64,000 nucleotides of DNA, taken from NCBI GenBank assembly GCA_904063045.1, contig CAJFCJ010000023.1, positions 186,001 through 250,000 on the forward strand, given 5' to 3'. The notes beneath the pieces are model-generated. The model was not told the DNA's origin. It was given only the letters and a program-made list of their open reading frames with translations, and ran no database searches. This document shows, one piece after another, positions 15,101-26,082 of this stretch. This DNA comes from Dimorphilus gyrociliatus (Eukaryota > Annelida > Polychaeta > Dinophilidae). Both the position numbers and the translations under genes were made by a program. Within the stretch, counting starts at the first letter, position 1. Each line of letters opens with the position of its first letter.

Positions 15101-18100
15101 CGTTGGACCATTAAGATGCTACGAAAGTAGAAATTTTCTTATAATTAAGCTTGAATGTTAATAAGCCATTGTTGTTTACAAATTATAGAATACGATCGTA
15201 ACTTGGCTAAATATTCATGTAAAAGTGGGCAAGTTGTTGAACCTAAAACCAAATGTATTTACGAAGAAGACGAATATAAAAATATTATAGGATGTAGGGA
15301 TGGTTCTCATTTACAAAATTGCGGTTTGTATTAGGAATATTTTCCAAGGGATTTCATTAAAAGTAATCAAAAGCTTGTTTGTTTTAGAATCATTCCAATG
15401 CCCTAGTGGATATATTAAATGTAAATTGTCATTTTGTATTCCAGTATGGGCTCTATGCGATGAAGTTAAACATTGTCCATTGGCCGACGATGAACAAAAT
15501 TGCAGTTAATTCTTTCATTTTATTCATACTATTGAATTATAAAGATTTTAATTATTCTATGCTAAGACATAATCATATCTTTACAGAGAATTTCACATGT
15601 CCTGGAATGTATCAATGTCCTAATTCTAAACAGTGTATCTATTCATCTCAATTATGCGATGGAAAAATGCATTGTAAAATGGGTGAAGATGAAAGAAATT
15701 GCTATCCAACATGTCCAAATGTTTGTAATATGTCTAATATTTTTATTAACTCTTTAGTTTTTAACATATTATTTCCATTTTTTTAATAGAATTGCATATG
15801 TACAGCTTGGCATTATTCTTGCACTAGCGGAGTTCAATTGGAACAGTTTGATTACAGAATTAGGAAAGCTAATCTTGAAGAAGCGGAAATAGGACCAAAA
15901 ATAACTATTGATCCTTACTGGCCTTTTATATATGATTTAGATTTATCAGGAAATAACATTGAACAATTAAATTCCACACAATTAAGATTTATGAGTAATT
16001 TATTATTTTTGAATTTGGGGAACAATAAAATAAGCCTATTACGATTTCATACTTTTATTGGTTTGGGAAGGTTGGAAAGTTTAAATTTATTAGGAAATCC
16101 TATAGAAGAAATTGAAAATGGAGCCTTTATAGGCCTTAAAAAAGTATCAATATTGAAATTATCATCAATGAAAATACGAAGTATATCAATGAACGCTTTC
16201 GAAGGATTGGAAAATCTTATCTATTTGGATATATCTGACAATAGAATATCATTTATTCACAAGGATTCATTATCAAAATTAACGAATTTAGAATATTTTG
16301 ACTTTTCAGCAAATTTAAATCCCGAAATGACAAAGAACAGTCTTGCATTGTTGACGAATTTGAATAAATTAAAGTCGGATGACTTTAGATATTGCTGCTA
16401 CGTTCGTGACAGAGTTGAAGAGTCTGATTGTCATCCACCAAAGGACGAAATCTCTTCTTGCGAAGATTTAATGAGGAATAACATTCTAAGAGCCTTTGTA
16501 TGGTTGTTTGGAATTAGTGCTTTTCTAGGAAATGCTTCAGTTTTATTAATTAGAGTACTGAGGAGAGATATTAAAAATGTCAATGGAATATTGGTATCAA
16601 ATTTGGCTTTATCTGATTTCCTTATGGGTTTTTATTTGTTGGTAATAGCAGTCGTTGATAATAAATATAGAGGAAGTTACGTTGAGCACGATTATAGTTG
16701 GCGAAATAGGTAAGTTTTCTCCTTCACTTAAATAACTTATTACTAATACATTTTACTGTTAGCAACCTTTGTGCTATTTCTGGTTTTATTGGAACGCTGT
16801 CGAGTGAAGCATCAGGTTCAAATTGTTTTTTCTTCCTATTAAGAAAATATTCATAAACATTTATATTCGTCTTTTCAGTGTTAACCCTATGTCTTATAAG
16901 TATAGATCGTTTTATATGCGTTGTTTATCCTCTAAGTACGAAAAGAATTACTAAAAAGTTCTCCTTCCTCTTAATTTTGGCTGCATGGCTATTCGGAATT
17001 GTTCTATCTGGCCTACCAATGCTATCTATTGAGGTATATGTATATTTAGAGATAAATTACAATTCCACTCTGCTTTAGCTTGTCTAAAGTTATATTTTCT
17101 TATTTTGTGTTATAGTATTTCACCGGTAAAGGAAACGTAGGATTCTATAGCAGATCTGGTGTTTGCATATCCCTTCATTTGACAAAAGAGGAGACTCCTG
17201 GTTGGGAATATTCAGTAGCGGTTTTCGTATTTATGAATTTTATGGCATTCCTATTCATTTGCGGAATGTATATTTATATGTATAGAACTATTCAAAAGTC
17301 GATAAAGTATGTACTGTTTACGTTAATACTTCATATGATGAAAACATATAATTTTTGGGTCTTCTTCTTAATTATATTAGATCCTCGGGTAGAAAACAAC
17401 AGTCTAATGAAATGAAACTTGCCAGAAAGATGACTTTGATTGTCGCAACTGATTTTCTTTGTTGGGTTCCAATAGGAATAATGGGTTTTATGGCCTTGGC
17501 TGGTTATTCAACCCCTGGTCAAGTTTACGCTTGGACAGTCGTGTTCATTTTACCGGTTAATAGTGCGTTAAACCCCTTCCTATATACTATAGGTGACTTA
17601 AAAAGTCAGGTACGTATTGAATATAATAACTATAGGGGGACATAAAGCAAGTGATTATCAATTAAAGGGCATACTGAAAAAGTTATCAGCCAGGCTTGGA
17701 TTAACTAGTATAAATGAAATACCAGAGCAGTGTAAGTAATAAACTACACGCTAATTAATGCACTAATTAGACAGAGACATTTAATTAAAAATTAAAATTA
17801 AATACAGCAATGATTACTGAACATTTCTTTTTGGAGAGTCAAATTGGAAATGTTCTATGGAGAAAAGATCAACTACAAAGTACGCATATTACAAATTTTG
17901 AACAATATTCAAAAAAGAAGAAATTGATTAGTATAAAAAATCTATTAAGAATATTTGAAGTTTCTGCAAAAATAATTAATGACATGCATACAACTGGAAT
18001 GTTATTGGGAAAAGAAAAAGTTGATTTTAAAGATATTTTGTTATCGATTGATTCAAAAAAAGTATAAATAAATATGAAAAATTATAGAATTAACTTATTT

Positions 18101-18251
18101 TTTATCCATTTTTGTTTTTCAACAGAATATTCAATCAATTAACCTACTCGTTGAACCATGTGCTAGCGGTAAACAACCTGATGATATACTGTATTTGGGT
18201 AAATTAGCAAAGAGCCTACTCCGATGTAGAATAAGTAAACCTGCAACATAA
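9105..18251 (+). CDS. GRL101-like mosaic receptor: large lectin/CUB/LDLa/LRR ectodomain on a rhodopsin-type GPCR
   Basis: Thirty-three exons, about 2,241 residues; nearly all module borders are phase 1. After a signal peptide come, in order: a kringle (exons 9736-9901, 9966-10081), a fucolectin-type F5/8 module (10142-10795), an F5/8C discoidin domain (10860-11505), two fibronectin type II domains (11575-11721; 11778 on), a P-type trefoil (to 12107), two CUBs (12182-12630; 12688-13101), a C-type lectin domain (13213-13748 plus the next exon), four LDLa, a fibrinogen-like module as in CASPR/neurexin-IV (to 15126), three more LDLa (15189-15720), leucine-rich repeats and TM1-2 (15790-16709), and TM3-7 (16763-17609). 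The seven-helix part keeps DRF after TM3, CWVP in TM6 and NPFLY in TM7. Lymnaea GRL101 has the LDLa-LRR-GPCR core. The exon 1 end (9390) is the least certain border, and the N-terminal exons could be a separate gene, though frames join. The ligand is unknown. Confidence 0.85.
13133..13178. repeat. TATACAGTATA-type dyad cluster in a receptor intron
   Basis: Three overlapping TA(C/T)A(G/C)TA dyads built from TATACAGTATA and its near-mirror TATACTGTATA, filling much of the intron between the second CUB and the C-type lectin exons. Confidence 0.7.
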
Positions 18252-18725
18252 AGACATATTATCATATTTATGATCAAATTCTATTCTTTCCACCTGAAGA
18301 TATAAAGTTAACGTTGTTTAATTTTTATCTATATCTGATCCACATCACAGTTTGTACAGTTTTCCAAACAGATTGTTTGCTTATTAATATCGTATATAAT
18401 TAAATATGTAACAAAAAAGAGAGAAAGTTAATATTTGTGTATTAATATTGTTTTCTTCATCATTATTTTGTTTAAATAATACAATGTGTGTAGTTCTATA
18501 AAGAAATACAACTAAATAGCAAAAAATCTAAAGAACTAAATAATCCGCTGGGTGGCTCTGCCTGTTGGACTTATTAATTTCATATATTATCGCTCGGAAA
18601 TCTCTATTTTATCGTCTTTTCTAAGCACTTTTCAGTATCGGTATTAAAAATCTACCTTAGATTTTGTACAAGTATTCTGTGTAATATGGGCAAAAGTATC
18701 TCTAGAACTTGTATCTCGTTGTAAA
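18252..18725. other. Intergenic spacer
   Basis: This spacer separates two genes on the same strand. It must hold the polyA site of the receptor gene and the promoter of the methyltransferase-like gene. I saw no clear TATA box and no RNA gene. Confidence 0.6.
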
Positions 18726-20215
18726 ATGGCAAATAATTGTTTAGATTTGGGTATTGCAGAGGAAGACTTTGACACTCTTCTTAACGCATATATGTAAGAT
18801 GTAAAAAGCAGAGTATAAAAACTAATTAAACTTGATGAATATTCATAAAATATTTTAGAAATAAAGAATCGATACCATTAGAACAACAAAAATTACTTTG
18901 GAATGCTTTAACGAAAGAAGATAAAGAAATTTTGAGTTGTCGATTAAGTTATATAAATAAAGTTTGTTTACATTTTTATATTGGAAATTTACTTGAAATA
19001 GAATAGATGAAAAGATAAATAAATTAATTATTCAACTAGGCTGAAGATTGTTTAATGAAAAACGTTGAATTTTTCAAGAGCATATTCAAACGGTCGCAGA
19101 AGTATAAGCAATTTCAGGTTTGTACAGATTGGTTATATATACAGTATACAGTATACTTGTATATTTAAATAGATATGTATTTTTATTCCTTTTTCAGCCT
19201 ATTAATACTAATTTCTCCTGCTTGTTAAATCTAATAACGAGAGAATGGTCTTTAGAATGCGAAGACGAACTAAAAGAATGGTTTGATCCAATCATAAATG
19301 AAGTTGATAATTATAGCACAGCTAAAGACCAGCAATTACGGATAATGCATATTGGAGCTGATTTAATGAGGTTTAATTTATCAAAGATAATAGATTCATT
19401 AAATTAGTTTTCTTCAAACAACCACATAGATTATCTTATTGTTTGGCAGAGAAAGGATTAACAGTTGACGCCGTAACAGATTGTATTATGAAGTATCATA
19501 TTATCAGTTCAATTTTTGAGTAAGTAATCTATATGTGTTTCATATTGTTATTATATAGAAATATTGATATGTAAAGATGTACTGCATATACACTTTATAC
19601 ATTTTGTAGGAATACAGAAAATGTTATATACCCTTACGCAACCCAATTTGATAATGTTATTGATTTAGAAAATCAAATTCGAAGTACCAAATTCCCTGAT
19701 AAGCTATGTAAAAAATCTATAACGGATTTAATAAATATTAAATATAATTATGGAGATTTCTCTTGTATTGGTAACTATGCTAATAGAGAATTTTTATAAC
19801 ATTTTCTATAGAAAGCAATAATTATTAGATTCTAGTTATGATGTTATTATAACCACTGGATATTTCCATTTGGATTCAAATGTTTTTCAAACTGCAAAAG
19901 ATATTTATCAGAGTTTAAAACCTAATGGAATATGGATTAATAATTGTCCAATTAGCCTATCCTTTAAAAAAACATATCGTGCTCAAACAAAATTCTCTGG
20001 ATATTCTTATAAAGAAATACTAGATGAAGTTAAAGAAGTTGGATTTCATATGGAGGTAAGTAAAATCAAGCCTTGATTCTTACATTTATACATTGTATAC
20101 AAACATACAGAAATCGAATCTAGATAAGAAGACTACGTTTTGTAAAGATAACAATAGAATGTTATTCGAGAGATTTAACTTGATGTTTTTTCTTGCTCGT
20201 AAAGTAAATCAATAG
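18726..20215 (+). CDS. Carnosine N-methyltransferase-like protein (N2227 family), divergent
   Basis: Eight exons join in frame (18726-18793, 18859-18961, 19040-19117, 19198-19370, 19430-19519, 19610-19770, 19829-20055, 20111-20215), giving 334 residues; human CARNMT1 is somewhat longer at the N terminus. The N2227 landmarks are present in order: HIGADLMRL at the SAM-binding loop, YPYATQF, a Y-G-D-F turn, SYDVIITTGYF, LKPNGIWIN, and a C-terminal FFLARK strand. The family transfers methyl groups from S-adenosylmethionine to histidine nitrogens of carnosine and of proteins. The glycine-rich loop has lost two of its usual glycines, and the His expected after GIWIN..P is absent. Membership is firm; activity and substrate are doubtful. 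The gene ends 196 bp from the convergent membrane-protein gene. Confidence 0.85.
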
Positions 20216-20349
20216 TTCTCTCTTTATTACCTAAACAATCATTATTAAATAAATACTTTATACATGTTCTTTTTACATAGTAGATGCAGTACAGGGATAT
20301 GGCGGTATATTTAAATATACGCAATACAAATACTTATTCATACATAAAT

Positions 20350-20368
20350 TATATATATATATATATAT
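20350..20368. repeat. (AT)n microsatellite between convergent genes
   Basis: A pure alternating AT tract in the short 3'-to-3' spacer (20216-20410). Confidence 0.9.
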
Positions 20369-20410
20369 CATAACTGTTCAGAAACAATAACAAGAAAAAT
20401 ATCCTTTTCA

Positions 20411-23400
20411 TTAGGGGACATTTATTCTAGTTTCACCGTCGTCTCGCTGTTGAACGTTTATTTCCTGATATACTTCACCGTCGTCAAAGTCAGGATTTAT
20501 CTTAGCTGGAGTTAAGGGTACAAATACGTCATCACTCATAGGTGACAACTCTTGATAGTCAGAGGTAGTGTGACCTGTAAGTGGCTGATAATCGTTATCC
20601 TGTTCACTCTGGCGAGGTTGTGGTCTGGTAGGAGCATTTTCCTTCGGGGCGTCATCAGCGGAACTAGAAGTCTTAGATCTATTCGGAAGTCTAGGGGGTA
20701 CAGGATGCTGTATTTCGGAATTCGTAGGCAAATACGGTTTCACTTCGTTCGAAAAGATGTCAGAATCAGCTTCGCTATAACGAGTGTCCTTTCTTTGCGT
20801 TTCAAACACAGCCGGTACGGAATGAACAGGATTTTGAACATAGTAGTTTGATGCTGGTGTTACTTGTGGAGTTTGCTTCTTCATCTCACTTAAAGTCTCT
20901 TTTGAAGCTGTTGGCTTTTCCTTAGTTGCCTTCTTTTTTGTTGGTCTGCTTCTCCTATTCCGATAGATATTACAGTTTTAATGACACCTATGTAAAAAAA
21001 GTAACTTACCTTTTACAATAGCATATTATAACAACTAATAAGAGGACAAACACCAAAACACCACCAATAACACAGAGAACAATTAAAAGAATATCGTAAC
21101 TAACTTCGCATCGGGTACCCGAATATCCAGAAGTACAATTGCATTTAGTCTGGTTATCATTTATTTTATAACAAAACCCACCATTTTTGCAATAATCAAA
21201 CAGGCATTTATCTAAAGTTGAAAAAGAAAGAATTTAATTGATTTATAGAATAAAACGTCAAGCCTTACCCTTGCATTCGCCTTTATCGCGTAGATAAGCA
21301 TTTTTACATTGACACGTGAATGTGTCGGGAAGTTCTAGATCCTCACAAATTTCGAACGCGTTACAGTTATGAGTGCCACTTGCACATTCGTCAGTTGCTT
21401 TTAATATGAAAGAAAGAATAAACGAATAAATAAACAAACTGCAAGTATTTATTAAAATATTGGTACTTACAGTAACAATCTGATTCACGTTTGCTTCCAG
21501 TTGGTGACGTCTTTTTTTTACCACAGGGTATACATTTAGTATTTTCCGTCAGAGGTATATTAGATGGTTGAAAGGTTCCCGCTTCACATGGTGTGCATTC
21601 ACCTTTGGGATAAGTTCCTGGAGCACACAATAGGACGTCACATTCTGCTGCACCAATATCTGATGTTGTCTTATTTGCTGGACAGAGAGTGCAAAGAGCC
21701 GATATCTTTTTGCCATTTAAACCTAATTTTCGATAGTATCCGCGTATACATTTTGTACATGAACTTCCCCGAATTTCCATACCAGATTCACAATTTTCTA
21801 GTTAATGTTTCAACACGTTATAAAGTATTTATATTACTAAAAACAACGTACCATAGCATTCATTTTCAGATCTAGCTTTTGTCCCAATTGTTGTCATATT
21901 GACAGGACATTCATCACATTTTCTTGTAAATCCTGTTGAATGGTAAAAACCATAATCGCAATCCAAACATACGCTTCCATGTAAATATCTTCCAGGTCCA
22001 CAATCTGGTTCAGTACAATCGGCAGCAGATTTACTCCCTTCTCCAATAGTACTGAAGTTTTCCGGACATTTATGACAGCTCATTGGGCCTATAAATTCTT
22101 TATAAAAACCCTTTTTACACATCTTACACGAGTCACTATCGGCGTATTCCCCTTTTCCACAAATTACTATTTAAGAAAAAATAACCTTATACCTTGTTTA
22201 GTAATTTATTTAAAAGAAAAATTACGTATGCAATCTGTCTTGTCTTTTGATCTTTCTCGTAATGTTGTAAGACCATCAGGGCACTTCTTGCAATCCGTTG
22301 CATACTTTTCATCTTGATAATATCCTATTTTACAATCTTCACAACCACTGTTGGTTTGTTTTTGTCCTTCACTACAATCGTAGATGCATAATGCAATATT
22401 ATCAGAACCTTCTTGCTTAGTAGTTTTTCCTATGGGACATTTGGTGCACGTTTCACCAAGCTTAGTTGCATTGGTAGTTCTCCTGTAATATCCCTTCTCG
22501 CATTTAATACATAAATCCTTTTGTCTGTAATATCCGTTTTCGCAAAGACCTAAAATAGAATAGAATAAATAATACTTTCATTTTGATTTAAAAAATGTAA
22601 TTATTATAAAAAATCAAACGTTTGCAGTTGCTCTTGTTCGTTGATCCTCTATCTTGCGTTGAGTAATTTGGATCGCATAATTTACACTCTTTTTTATCCA
22701 TTTCATCTTGATATTCACCATAGTCACATTTCTGACACTCTCCAGTGGCTATTAACTTGTTACCCGGAGAACAAAGAGCTATAAAAAGAGATAACGTTTT
22801 ACTGAAAAACAACTAATACAAATAGAGAGTACTAACAAGCATCGCAAGATTGTGAACCGGCTGAATAAGTTGTTTTATCAAAAGGACACTTTTTACATTT
22901 TACGTCAATGTCCATGCTGACCTTAAAGAATCCCCTTTTGCATTCAGTACAATTAATATTATCCAACGATTCTTCACCCGGAGGGCATCTCTCTGAAAGA
23001 TAAATAAATCAAGTAACTAATTTATGTAACATTTTCAATAAGAGTTTCTTACTTTTGCAGCTTCCTATATTCATAGATGTATCCTTCAAAGTTCCATAAC
23101 CATCAGGACACTTTATACAGAAGGTTTGATTTAATTTGTCTTGATATTCATTTATTGGGCATTTTAGGCATTCCATAGTTGATGTTTGTTTAAATCCTTT
23201 TTGGCATACGCATTCCAATTGACTTTCAGCAGTTTCAGAATTTGTTGTTGAGCCCGATTTACATTTAATACATTTACCTCCCAAATGTACTTCAGCTTTT
23301 CGATAGTAACCGAATCCACATTTTATACAATTGGATCCATCTGATTTATAGCCAGATGGACATTTATCCACACAAACTGTGGATCCTGGAAGACTAGTTT

Positions 23401-25667
23401 TTGCACTGTCGCATTTAATACATTCTGTCGATGCCACTCGGTTTTGAAAATAATCGGCAGGGCATTTTACACAGACGCTTGCCTCTTCTTTGTGGCCAAC
23501 ATCACAAGGCACTAATAACGTTTATTAAAGACAAAGGTTAAATGATACTACTTTAGGTAATTAAATTAAATGTAATATTTACTGCAGCCTTTCGTCAGGA
23601 ATTGGTGCCCTCTTGAACAACTGTAAACTTGAGTTACCGATGTATCTTGAGGATTTGTATTAGACTATAAATTGTATAATAGTTAGTTACTAGAAATGAA
23701 TGCATTTAAATATTTTACTATTCTTACATAAACGAACTTTCCGGATGTAATCATGGTTTCTAGAATGGCCTTTACTTCTTTAAGAACAAACTCTGTTCGC
23801 TTTGATAGCCATTTCCTTTTACAGGAAGAGCAGGTAAAGTATCTTATATATTTAAATTGTCTTACTTACTGTATATTGTAGTATGAAATTATTACATAAT
23901 TATTAAAATTTGTACATTTTGTATCCACAATGAAATTGTCTAGAGCGTCTCTTTTCTCATACCCTATCCCCCATGTATCGCTTTCTTCTCCTAATTTTTT
24001 CTCAATAAATGCTTTAATTTTGTCTTTTTGACAATCGTTTAGGATATATGTAAGCTTTACGTGAGCGTTGACCCGTTGATCGCGTTCAATTACTAAATAT
24101 AGATTTAATTAATAATTAATTGTGTGAATAAATTAAATGTATAAGTTGGAATAAATTTGACTAACTTATTTTGCAATCTTGTTTAAAGATGCTGTTTTCG
24201 CCTGTCGTTGTATAGCCGCTGGGACATAAATCACAAACTTTTTTTGTATTATAATTTTGGTATTGTCCCACCCGACAATAGACACATTGGCTTCCTGAGA
24301 CAGGATATATACCATGTCCTATTGGGCAGCTTAAGATATCTGCATAACATAAAATTACAATAAGAAACCGATGGAAATATCATTACATCAGTATAAGTTT
24401 GTATCTTAGAAAATAGCTAAATCAGTTACGTACCGCATTTTCTTTCGTTGTTATTGTTTACTGCTATCCACACATATAAATTGTTTAAGCAAAAGTAGCC
24501 ACTTTGCTTTACAGAAATGCCATTTATATGTCTCATAATTAAATTACAATTGGAAGGTGTTATAGTTTGTAATATATAATCCGTATCGATTAAAGATGTT
24601 AATCTTTGTGAACACTCTCGATAGGCAGCATCGCTAGAAAATGCAGGAGTGAAGATTGCATACAATTCAAAAATGAAGTTAACTCCATCACTCCTAGAAT
24701 CATGAAACTCCAGTGTGAACCTTATATTATCTGCGCAATTAAGTTTGTCATTTGTATAATTGCTCTTATTTTCGAGGTCAATAGATATTTTTAATTTATT
24801 TGTGTAATCCTGTAAAGGGCAATTAGCTGAACTTTCGTAAACAAATGAATATAATGTCTTAAACACAGCTTGATCGGCAGAGATGACTGTAGTAAAAATA
24901 AATAATAAAGAGGAATAAAGTATTGTAAAAGAACAATCATTTCTAAATTGTATACATTCTATAAATACTAATAAAATACATTTACCGAAAAGGAAAGAGG
25001 GAAATATTTTAGTTAGTTTACAGTTAACGAACTTATAAAATGATATTTGATATCTTATTATTAGTTAAATTTATTAGTAAATTGTTTAGTTATTTGTAAT
25101 ATTTATTTCATAACAAATTGGCAATAATCTCTCCTTCACTCCCCTTCTTATCGTTTTCATTATTGATATTATTATTATTAGGTTGAACCAAGCTAACCTA
25201 CTTTCTTTTTGGTAATTTTACTTCCAATTCTTGACAACCAATAACAAAAAACACAGTCAATACTCTATGTAGAAAACTATAAAGTTGACCTTAAAGATCT
25301 CTTTTCTTAATGTTTTATCTTTCATTTGAGTTCTAGCTTATCCAATAAAGTACGCAAATGTATGAAGGTAATTTGTATGAATGTCAGATATACATACTGA
25401 ATGATGTATGAATCAAAATTGAATTAAATAGAACATATATATATAGTATATACTGTATATATACTTATATATTATTGTATGTTGATGATTTTGAATAGAA
25501 AGTACACGAGATATTAGGAAGCAGTTAATCTTGTCGTTAGGAATACAATATTGAATTTATATAGATAATATTTATGAATTAAAATTATGTTAATTAAATG
25601 ATTTACCTGTAAAAACTAAAGATAATAAACTAAAAGTTGCTAATACACAGTTCCTTCTTTCAGACAT
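20411..25667 (-). CDS. Type I membrane protein with many ephrin-receptor-like Cys-rich repeats, an EGF domain and a tyrosine-bearing tail
   Basis: Fifteen exons join in frame to 1,231 residues: 25667-25607, 24886-24434, 24339-24166, 24092-23870, 23815-23728, 23664-23583, 23511-23053, 22992-22837, 22778-22620, 22549-22226, 22166-21852, 21797-21471, 21397-21269, 21211-21010, 20954-20411. Exon 1 is a signal peptide. Residues about 22-172 are an unrecognised region; then come GCC2/GCC3-type repeats (C..G.Y......C..CP....T...GS....C) interrupted by an unrecognised stretch of about 100 residues (24092-23728). The repeats run to about residue 940, followed by two EGF-like units, a transmembrane helix at about 1024-1047, a KKK-rich stop-transfer segment and a ~180-residue cytoplasmic tail. 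The tail has YQPL, YQEL and YQEI and a PxxPxR motif (PRLPNR). Nearly all ectodomain introns are phase 1. An adhesion or scavenger-type receptor is inferred; no kinase domain follows. Confidence 0.85.
25435..25470. repeat. TATACTGTATA-type dyad cluster
   Basis: A TA-rich tract with the ATATACTGTATATA palindrome-like core in the first, long intron of the ephrin-receptor-like-repeat gene. Confidence 0.7.
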
Positions 25668-26082
25668 TTTCAATACACTAGGAGAGTCGTGCGAATCATT
25701 CTGAACCAATAGACGAAAGCCTTAGGCTTAAGTTATTGAACGTAAGGCCAAGATCTTATTCAATTTTTTGTTTGAATTTCTGTATTGGGCCGTACCAGTT
25801 GCCATTTGTGTTTTATATAAGATTTCTAAATAATATTTAACCTCTTTAATGTATTTTAAGCGAGACTATTCTAGGTTTTTATCTATTCTTGACTTGATAC
25901 TTAGTCGATTCCAGAAGTAAATTATATTGAATGAAGCAATATGTAAATATTTATAAAGCCCAAACTTGTAAATAACCTGGAATTTTGTCTTTTGACGAGA
26001 TAAAGATCTCTTTAAAAAAATGCAAAATCATATTCTGATTATCTTCTTAATTTATAAAAATAGATTTTTTATTTAAAGAAAA
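25668..26082. other. Intergenic spacer
   Basis: About 415 bp between two minus-strand genes, taken as the promoter of the repeat-rich membrane protein plus the 3' UTR of the GRAMD4 gene. No other feature was seen. Confidence 0.6.

Noticed and set aside
19371-19409. Reading straight through from HIGADLMR into the following frame in the methyltransferase-like gene
   Set aside because: It runs into a stop and misses the conserved segment; splicing 19370 to 19430 restores the family pattern GADLMRLSYCLAEKG.
23843-23869. A 27-base intron in the ephrin-receptor-like-repeat gene
   Set aside because: Too short to be spliced; using the pyrimidine-rich acceptor before 23815 gives a normal 54-base intron and keeps frame.
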